From Tetmemena sp. SeJ-2015 (lineage: Eukaryota; Ciliophora; Spirotrichea; Sporadotrichida; Oxytrichidae): a stretch of DNA of 25,554 nt. Position numbers and translations under genes: made by a program. The stretch is from positions 1 to 25,554 of the forward strand of contig JAJKFJ010023583.1 in the NCBI GenBank assembly GCA_027382625.1, in the 5' to 3' direction. Positions 17,343 to 23,885 of the stretch are shown in pieces (the stretch's first letter is position 1; every line of letters begins with the position of its first letter). The notes under the pieces were generated by a model, which saw only the letters and a program-made list of their open reading frames with translations, made no database searches and had not been told where the DNA came from.

Positions 17343-18817
17343 TCAACATTAATTAATCTTAAATGTTTATCTGTTATATAGAGGCTCTTCTTGAGAATCA
17401 AACAGCTGCGAAATATCAGAGAGAGTGAATGACTCTTGGCTGCTGCTTGTATTGGTTGAATACGAACAACTTTATTTCTACAACAGTGTCGTCTAAGTTT
17501 CCTCGTGAGTCTTAATCGAATTTTTGAAAAAATCTTCATCAGAGTCAACGAATTCTAACTAATTTCTACTTTTTGTCTTAAAAAGAAAGCTCTTTTCAAA
17601 GCTGAGTCTTTGATAAATATTATAACTCCTATATTTAAATAGAAAAAAATAATATTTAAAAAGCTTTGATAATTATCTAGACAGCTAGGAATGGAGAGAG
17701 CGATTGCGTCAGCAAACTTATCACAGCCCATATTGTATTTAAAAGTTTCTATCTTCTTTTAGCACTATCGCTCATTGTATTAGTCAGAGAAGACATCGCA
17801 TTCTTTAACCTAAGAATAGTCAAATAGATTCTAGATTTAGTTGAATGGACAAAATCGACACATTTGCTCCTTAATGGCAATGGCCTTCCTGAAAATGAAA
17901 TCAGAGAATAATAAACTGAAATTAAATAGAAGTAGCTGGCTATTCGTTCAGTAGTTTCAGTTTTATTGTTCTTGAAAGGTTAGCTGAATTACATCATTTG
18001 GTATTCTGGGTGGTAAAGCACTCCGTAGAATTCATAATTGTGAGCTTCAATACCAATTCCATATAAAGGTTTAATATATTTTAAACTACGAACTCAGACT
18101 GTCCATCCAATTTATAGGTATCAGTTTAGGTAATTTTGAAGAAGCTGCTCAGATCAGGTTAAAATAAGAAAAAAGAGTTGCTGGAATCTTTCGAGTGATA
18201 TCCCAAAGTTATGAAAGTGAAACGCTACCTCCTCTTAAGAAAATTTCTGTCCTAAATTCTAATCAAGACTTTGAAAAATTCTGCTCTCTTCTAGCGGAAC
18301 TTATAAATATCGATATAATATTTTGTAAAACTTTCCAAGTGATCTTTCGATTTTCGTCTATGATTCTAATTTCCTGGAGGCAATATTAATCATTGGTGGC
18401 AAGCATCGTTAGACATTAGTAGCCTTGGCAGACCCCAATAATCAGGAAGTCTATTCCTTGTTCATCTTTCAACCGCCTAGCATAATCGAATATCCTCTTG
18501 GCTGAAATAAAATAATTTAGCATTTTTATTCTGTCTAGTAGTAAGAGTGCTGTTCTCCAGTCTCTGGGTTAATCAGGGAAAGCCCGCCTCCAGTGAAGAG
18601 AACTCCTTATAGTTACGGTAGAATGAGCGTTAGTAATGCTTATTCATCGATTAAAAACGGAATGGGGAAGGGTTTAGCTCCTCCCTTGGAAATGAACTCA
18701 AAGTTCTACTGAAGGATATAATCCTAGCCACTCCTCTCTTTATTAAATATTAAGATAAAAATTGTGGTAGTTTGCTGGCTGAGTTAAGATTCCAATATGA
18801 GGAGTACCCTTGTTCAT
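17343..18817 (-). CDS. Gamma-glutamyl hydrolase-like protein 2 with Cys-rich and polar C-terminal extension
   Basis: Peptidase C26 homolog. ATG at 18815-18817, TGA at 17343-17345; seven IES removals give exactly 421 codons (420 aa). Landmarks: TPHIGILTQPANY at the N-terminus; GQDYILQQNFEFISKGG; ILPQLQGVLFTGGG; INPETGEQHSYYQTA; nucleophile region LIIGVCQGYQ; DENRKITWKV; AFHFHNFGIS; and the catalytic-His motif GVLYHPEYQ. After the domain (TERIASYFSDFIFRKAIA) comes an extension of over 100 residues not found in standard family members: first Cys-rich (KEQMCRFCPF, VKECDVF, ERQCQKK, YNMGCDKF), then Ser/Gln-rich (about 17345-17560). All catalytic residues are present. No signal peptide from this ATG. 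Confidence 0.92.
17608..17663 (-). other. IES, 56 bp, 9-bp pointer TTATCAAAG
   Basis: The 9-bp repeats at 17608-17616 and 17664-17672 are the longest pointer in the window. Removal gives PSCLDNYQ-RLSFEKSFLFK. Confidence 0.92.
17905..17927 (-). other. IES, 23 bp, pointer TTCT
   Basis: TTCT repeats at 17905-17908 and 17928-17931. Removal gives ERIASYFS-DFIFRKAIAIKEQ, the usual last helix of the hydrolase domain. An overlapping GT..AG segment gives the wrong frame. Confidence 0.82.
18049..18083 (-). other. Probable IES, 35 bp, 2-bp pointer TT
   Basis: Needed to join SEFVV to EAHNYEFYGVLYHPEY, matching FVVAVEAHHY in paralog 3 where a pointer is clear. The exact edges are uncertain because the repeat is only TT. 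Confidence 0.6.
18158..18176 (-). other. IES, 19 bp, pointer AAC
   Basis: AAC repeats at 18158-18160 and 18177-18179. Removal repairs frame: ISLERFQQ-PDLSSFFKITQTD. Confidence 0.82.
18298..18328 (-). other. IES, 31 bp, pointer AAGTT
   Basis: AAGTT repeats at 18298-18302 and 18329-18333. Removal gives ENRKITWKV-PLEESRIFQSL, as in the family. Confidence 0.9.
18502..18530 (-). other. IES, 29 bp, pointer CAG
   Basis: CAG repeats at 18502-18504 and 18531-18533. Removal gives HSYYQTA-KRIFDYARRLKDEQ. There is no GT donor at the upstream edge, so it is not an ordinary intron. Confidence 0.87.
18742..18760 (-). other. IES, 19 bp, pointer AAT
   Basis: AAT repeats at 18742-18744 and 18761-18763. Removal restores frame between TQPANYHN and KERSGQDYILQQN. 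Confidence 0.7.
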
Positions 18818-19252
18818 ATGGATATAAGTTCTGTGTTAAGAAACTTTAGAATTGTAAATTCAGATAATAAAACTTATATTGAAAGTTGGACCAATCTAAA
18901 TCACTTTATTTCAAAAGCAAACATAATTTGTCCTCTTTCAATTCAAATATATTAAAACAAATAAAGAGCAGCAAAAGACAATCAAATAAGAAAATTATTG
19001 ATAAGCTATTGCGGAATTCTCTTATTTATATTAAAATTAATTCTAAATTGATTTTCTCGCCCAATAAATTATCAATAAATCATCTTCCAAAGCTAAAAAG
19101 AATAAGATAAGTTGTTTGAATGTGAGGAAATTAATATCCAACTATATTATTTGATGTTATAAAATGTTTTCTTGTTAAGAATAAGAATATGATTGTGAGG
19201 ATAAATGACTTCTTTTCAACAAGCTATAAGTGAAGAGGAGGTATTTATTCAA
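18818..19252. other. Gap between hydrolases 2 and 3
   Basis: 435 bp of AT-rich DNA. A Lys/Asn-rich open stretch on the plus strand (18886-19110) has no ATG and no recognisable motif, and is not called as a gene. Confidence 0.45.
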
Positions 19253-22221
19253 TCAAAATTAGCTGGCCATTTCAAAGGACATTTGGAATAAGGCTTGATT
19301 GACTATCTCACTAAATGATCTTTTCTTTGGTTCAGTAATGGAAGATAGAACTAAAGAATCTTGGAAGCCATTATTTTCTGATGAGGAAGAGGTAGACGTA
19401 AAAGCATCAGATTAGTTTTCATTTTGACCAAGAGCTGATTGGTTGGTAGACTGAGTTTTAGTTTAGGTTTGAAGCTTTTCTCTCAATCTTTCTTGAAGAA
19501 ATGAAGGTGTTGAAATGCTTTGAATGTCTGCGGAAGAGTAAAATTATTTTTAATACTTTGAGAGGCTGGAGTAGTTTGACTTTAGTAAAATTCTAATGCT
19601 GATTGGAGATCTATAGCCAGAGCACCCGCTAATTTAACTCCTCCTAGGTTATATGTGAAAGGTTCTAGGCTTCTCATTGAGTAAAGCTTCTGCTCCCTGC
19701 CTAATATAAATAGAGCATAATTAAGTATATGCCTTAGTCAATTTGCAATTATTCGCTGCTTTGATAACAAATATATTTAAACCTATTTAAAGATATGATT
19801 GAATTACTGCTGCTGTAAATCAGAATACATGGTTTGAGGTTACGTCAGACTTAAGAATCTGTTAGCTTACTCGTTTAAGAATGTTGAAAAGAAAAATATA
19901 TATTTATTATAAAGTGCCTTGCTATTCTCAAAGTCACACTGTTTCTACTATTATTCAAAAAAGTAAATCTGCTGATAATTTCACCTCTCTATTAAAATTT
20001 GTTCATGCGATATTGAATGGCTTTGCTGGATCCAATATGAAATAAAAATTAGATAAATATCTAGTACTCAGGATGGTAAAGCACGCCATATATAGAGTAG
20101 TGATGGGCCTCTACAGCTTATTCAATAAATTTCTATTTCTATTATACAGCTACAACGAAGTCTTATCCGTTGTGGTTGTCTGATTGAAGCACTTTGAAGA
20201 AGCTGCTTAAATTCGGTAGATAAAATATTTGAGCAGAGAGTTGAACCTTGCTGTAGAGATTCCGAAGTCGTGATAGTGGAAAGCCACCTCTTGCCGAGCA
20301 AACGCGATCTCCAAGTCAGAGTCTAGACTTTCAAATATCCTGCTTTATAGCTGGGGATAAAAAATAATGATGCTTATGAGATTTACATTCCAGTGGAGAG
20401 GTCTGCTTTGGTCTGCGATGGGGATGCTCTCTAGTGTGTAGATGTCGCCGGCCACAAGCATAGAGAGCAACTGGTAGCCTTAACAGACTCCCATCAGAAT
20501 AAAGTCCTTCCCCTCCTAGTCCTTTTTATTGATTGCGTAATCGTATATCACCTTAGCAAAGAATATAAGATGTATGCAGTTATTTAGCTGTGAGATAGTA
20601 TCGGTGCTGCACTTGAGTAGTTGGGTGAATCAAATCTAGCCCTCCGCCTGTAAACAACACGCCAGACAGCTTAGGCAGAATTACTGTGGTCAAAGTAGTC
20701 GCATCTACGTCGTAAGGAATGGGAGTGGCGCATGACCCACCCAGTTCGATGAAGTCTCGGTTTACGTCTAGGATATACTAGTCCCCAGGAAAATCTCTCA
20801 GTTTGTTCTAAATAAAGTATATTTTAAGGTTGGAGTTAGAGACTGGCTGAGAAAGCACTCCAAAGATGGGCTGCTTGCTTTAATAAAATACTTTTTTATT
20901 GCACTCTATAAAAATAAGACTCTGTAGAGAATTATTCCTAAATTAATTTAGAAATAATTTAATTGATGAATAGATATATAATATAATTTCTATTTCTTAC
21001 ACGAAAATATTTTGCGTAATAGGAGAGTGTTGAGCTAGACTGAGAATTTGAGGAGCTTGAAGATGCGTATGACGATACCTGAGAGTTTGACAACAGCTGC
21101 AAGTCCTGAGTTAGGAAATCATTTGGGGAGTATTTTGAATGAGTAGAGTCTTAATTTTATTCCATTTAATTACTAAATCCTTCTAGCTTAAAATAAAATA
21201 TGTGTGCTTGCTTAGCTCATCCGCCGATAAATATTTCAATTTAAGTGGATCCTAATAAAGTATAAATAAATTTTAATATTTTTTATATTCAATTTTCATT
21301 AAGTTCATATTAAAATAATATTTACAGTAGTGGATCCGATTGCAGCTTCAAGCTCTACACAAATTATTATATAAATACTGATAGATAATAAACTTAAAAA
21401 ATAAAACTCTAATAAAATATTACAAAAAAGATCCCTTCTTTTAATTTAATTGATTTTTAAGGTTTTCAGTTAAGATAGTTTTAATGAATTTGAAATATTA
21501 TGAGAATTATATTTAAATGAAGTTTTAAAATAAAACAAATGAATATAATTCCAAGATAATAGGAGGATAAATTATTAAATGAGTATATTTATAATTGAAA
21601 ATGTATTTTTATTTTAAAATAATTTGATTGATATCAAGTCTGCAAAAAAGAAAGGCAGAAAACTGATAATTTTTGACCAAAGTATTTTTGACACTCCTTT
21701 TTCTTTTTCAAAGCCATATAAAGATAAATCTTATAATTTCTTCACTGTCTTTAGTCAACTTACCTCTAAATATGCTGAGAGCAAATAAAATAATTTTTTT
21801 TATGAGAAGAAATTGACTCTTTAAGTTTTAGTGGATACATCAATAGTTGATTTCTGTTCTGATGACGATGCAGATCCTGAGGAGTTTTAACCACTCCCCA
21901 AAGTAGTCGATGATGACTCTCCGTAACCAGCAAAAATAATAATAATTTTTAGCACTCAAAGATTGCTGCTGAGAAAGAGTTAGCAAGTGGCCTACTATCA
22001 ACCCTATAATTGTTAGCTTCAGTAGAGGCAATTTATAAACTCATTATAATAAATTTTAAATAGTTATAATATTTAAAGTTAAGTAAAGGGAGCATAATTA
22101 AAATTATGCTCTTAGAATATGTTTAATCCTTTGTTGAATGAGTATGGTTTTTTGTGCATGATGATGGTTGTTAGAATTTGTTTGGATTTGCTCTAAATTA
22201 ATTATTTAAATCAAGAGGCAT
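19253..22221 (-). CDS. Secreted gamma-glutamyl hydrolase-like protein 3, Ser-rich linker and C-terminal extension
   Basis: Peptidase C26 homolog with unusual ends. ATG at 22219-22221, TGA at 19253-19255; removing ten or more inserts gives 571 codons. Order: signal peptide MPLLKLTIIGLIVGHLLTLS; a Ser/Gln/Thr-rich linker of about 100 residues (GESSSSTTLGSGQNSSGSAS..., QVSSYASSSSSNSQSSS); the hydrolase domain with QPIFGVLSQP, GDQYILDVNRDF, GVLFTGGGLDLIHP, nucleophile LMGVCQGYQ, RPLHWN, AFHYHDFGISTARF and GVLYHPEYQ; LRIARHFSTFLNEQANRF; then a polar extension of over 150 residues ending FEMASQF. All catalytic residues are present. A secreted or lysosomal location is inferred from the leader. A stretch at about 19990-20060 after HPEYQ is poorly conserved and may hide another in-frame IES, as may 24 bp near 20805. 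Confidence 0.9.
19535..19560 (-). other. IES, 26 bp, pointer CTCT
   Basis: CTCT repeats at 19535-19538 and 19561-19564. Removal joins QSQTTPAS to SADIQSISTPSFLQ and keeps the extension open. Confidence 0.78.
19707..19787 (-). other. IES, 81 bp, pointer TTTA
   Basis: TTTA repeats at 19707-19710 and 19788-19791; a TGA lies inside. Removal gives QQQQFNHIF-ILGREQKLYSMRS. Confidence 0.7.
19888..19910 (-). other. IES, 23 bp, pointer CTTT
   Basis: CTTT repeats at 19888-19891 and 19911-19914. Removal gives LRIARHF-STFLNEQANRF, the family's final helix, and shows the downstream ORF belongs to this gene. Confidence 0.8.
20112..20144 (-). other. IES, 33 bp, pointer GCTGTA
   Basis: GCTGTA repeats at 20112-20117 and 20145-20150. 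In-frame and without TGA, yet homology supports removal: DFVVAV-EAHHYSIYGVLYHPEY. Confidence 0.85.
20218..20234 (-). other. IES, 17 bp, pointer TCT
   Basis: TCT repeats at 20218-20220 and 20235-20237. Removal repairs frame: STARFNSL-PNLSSFFKVLQSD, the same site as the 19-bp IES of paralog 2. Confidence 0.8.
20351..20386 (-). other. Spliceosomal intron, 36 nt
   Basis: GTAAAT donor after RPLHWN and CCCCAG acceptor before LQSRIFESLDSDL; phase 0, no flanking pointer. Confidence 0.72.
20553..20583 (-). other. IES, 31 bp, pointer GCTAA
   Basis: GCTAA repeats at 20553-20557 and 20584-20588. Removal gives HRYYLTAK-VIYDYAINKKD. No GT..AG boundaries. Confidence 0.93.
20874..21000 (-). other. Intron or IES, about 127 bp
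   Basis: A GTAAGA donor follows YYAKYFR and an AG lies just before QPIFGVLSQP; splicing gives the family start R-QPI-GVLSQP. A GTA-flanked IES ending slightly upstream would also restore frame. Confidence 0.55.
21151..21820 (-). other. IES, 670 bp, pointer TTAA
   Basis: TTAA repeats at 21151-21154 and 21821-21824. Removal joins STIDVSTKTQ to DSTHSKYSPNDFL within the Ser-rich linker. The insert is AT-rich with no gene or RNA recognised. Confidence 0.72.
21929..21950 (-). other. IES, 22 bp, pointer TGCT
   Basis: TGCT repeats at 21929-21932 and 21951-21954. Removal gives SQQQSLSA-GYGESSSSTTLG. Confidence 0.82.
22024..22213 (-). other. IES, 190 bp, pointer TGCCTCT, at the start codon
   Basis: The 7-bp repeats at 22024-22030 and 22214-22220 flank the insert. 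Only removal provides an ATG for the signal peptide: A plus pointer TGCCTCT makes Met-Pro-Leu. Confidence 0.9.
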
Positions 22222-22355
22222 ACTCACTTTAATCAACAGCACATAATCATATACTTCAATTCCACTTCACAAATCATGCCTTCACTTTTGAAATATATTC
22301 TTCGATAATCTAAAAAATAATAAAGTTAATTTTGAATTTGAATTATTTCAACAAG

Positions 22356-23779
22356 ATGTCAAACAGCTTAAAATTGCTTTAAGAAATACAAAATGAGATC
22401 CTCAAAGCCAAGAATATGGCTGCTTCATAGAACTTAGGGAACTCTGGGAATAGTACTCTCAGAGCTGAGAGTAAAGCAAACTATAAGGATCTGCCACTCA
22501 ACTCTAATTCTAAGCAGAGTGACTTTAAATATACATTATTTATTGACTTGGACTTGAGTGATTCAATCCAGATCAACCCTCAACAAATGAAGTCAAGCTT
22601 CAAGGAATTCCAAATTCAGCAAGAAAATAAACTCTATGGAAAGGAAAACTTTTTGAATGAGTTTATATTTTTATTAACTTCAAATAAACGAATTATAACC
22701 AAGAGTATACTGTCGGGAAAGACCAGTCCAGATCCAAGTCAAGAGTCAAGCTTATAACATTAAGAAATTTTTTATCAAAGCAAAGTGAGCAGTTATCTGA
22801 GAAAGAGCGATTAGCTCCTCAGCAATTACTCTCTAACTTGAATTCATACTACAATCCAGCTTCTTCTTATCAGGATTAGTTATAGAGTGAGAGTTCTCAA
22901 TTTAAATAAACCACTCAGGAATTAAGCAAGAACGATTAGAACCTACCTTCACTATTCTCTGAGCTAAGTTTGAAAGACTAGTTCAGCCACTTGAATTAGG
23001 AACTCAATTAAATTGGAAGCAGTTAGTAGAATAGTGCAACAGCAGTAATTGGGAAGTAGCAATTCAATTCAGTAAACGGCTTCTTCCTAGGTTCAACTGA
23101 TTCAGCCTATCCCTAGAATGATGCCAAGGGGGTTCCAAATAATCATAACAGGTACTTCAGCTAGTAGAATGAAGATAGAGAGTAGAGATAATCCAGCAAT
23201 TTACCTGCAATTAGTGAGACATCGACTGAGCAAATAATCTTTATTTTGACTGAAAAGCTTCTTGCGTCTCCTTAATTTAGCAACTTGATGTACCCATCTC
23301 ATCCTTAGATCGACAGCAACATCTTTGATAGCTCAGTTGCCACTATGCAGCAAGCCTCTACTAACAAGTTCAAGCCTTTGCAAGTTGCTCCTTAGACATA
23401 GGGACTTAAGAGTAAATAATTTTATTGAAGAAGAGTGATCAGATGTTTCAAACTATATCTTCCTCTCTTGCACTTATGAAAGACGAGTTAGAGAGGGAAT
23501 GTGATGACATCTCAAGCAAAATATGATAAAATTATTTGAAATATATCATTCATATTTAAAATAGACGAGATAATAAGGACTGAGTTATTGACATTCGACA
23601 AATTGAAAGACATGGAATTTACTTCATAGTCTCTTTTAGAAGAGGAGCAGTATTAAAATATAGGCAGTGCCAATAATTATAAACTACAGAATCATATATA
23701 ACAGAAATATACGAATTCAAGAGCAAAGGCGAATGATTTCGTCAATGATTCTTACGATTCTTCAGACTCTTACAATTGA
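22356..23779 (+). CDS. Ser/Gln/Asn-rich protein, unknown
   Basis: ATG at 22356, TGA at 23777-23779; four IES removals leave exactly 436 codons (435 aa). N-terminus MSNSLKLLQEIQNEILKAKN is helical; the body is low complexity with many TAA/TAG glutamines; a helical region (DQMFQTISSSLALMKDEL, then IDEIIRTELLTFDKLKDME) lies near residues 340-390; the protein ends ...SYDSSDSYN. There are no membrane segments or recognisable catalytic motif. It faces the GAS2-domain gene tail to tail with 106 bp between. Function unknown; a scaffold or regulatory role is only a guess. Confidence 0.85.
22521..22544 (+). other. Probable IES, 24 bp, pointer GACTT
   Basis: GACTT repeats at 22521-22525 and 22545-22549. 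In-frame; removal gives SKQSD-LDLSDSIQINP and takes out an atypical AT-rich patch. Confidence 0.6.
22746..22774 (+). other. IES, 29 bp, pointer TCAA
   Basis: TCAA repeats at 22746-22749 and 22775-22778. Removal repairs frame: DPSQES-KQSEQLSEKERLAP. Confidence 0.85.
23408..23430 (+). other. IES, 23 bp, pointer AAGAGT
   Basis: AAGAGT repeats at 23408-23413 and 23431-23436. Removal avoids a TGA and gives TQGLKS-DQMFQTISSSLAL. Confidence 0.9.
23518..23557 (+). other. IES, 40 bp, pointer AAAATA
   Basis: AAAATA repeats at 23518-23523 and 23558-23563, with an in-frame TGA in the insert. Removal gives CDDISSKI-DEIIRTELLTF. Confidence 0.9.
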
Positions 23780-23885
23780 TTATTTTAATTTCTATATAAA
23801 TTATAATTAGCAAATAAAAAAATACAACATTATTATAATCCATTATTAAAAAATTAAAATAGAAATTAAACGTAAATTATTCTCA

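Noticed and set aside
17333..17548. Minus-strand basic ORF starting MTLMKIFSKIRLR
   Set aside because: Out-of-frame shadow of the Ser/Gln-rich tail of hydrolase 2.
17899..17926. GT..AG intron in hydrolase 2 ending TTTTCAG
   Set aside because: Its removal leaves the wrong frame; the TTCT-flanked 23-bp segment gives the conserved YFSDFIFRKA.
18886..19110. Plus-strand Lys/Asn-rich open frame between hydrolases 2 and 3
   Set aside because: No ATG (opens after TGA), low-complexity AT-driven composition, no motif and no pointer partner found.
19253..19830. Independent gene starting MYSDLQQQQ
   Set aside because: A 23-bp CTTT-flanked IES joins it in frame to LRIARHF of hydrolase 3, forming the expected last helix of the family domain.
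14490..22221. Hydrolase genes as pseudogenes with many frameshifts
   Set aside because: Every frameshift coincides with a repeat-flanked AT-rich insert whose removal restores conserved sequence and catalytic motifs; pseudogene decay would not do this.
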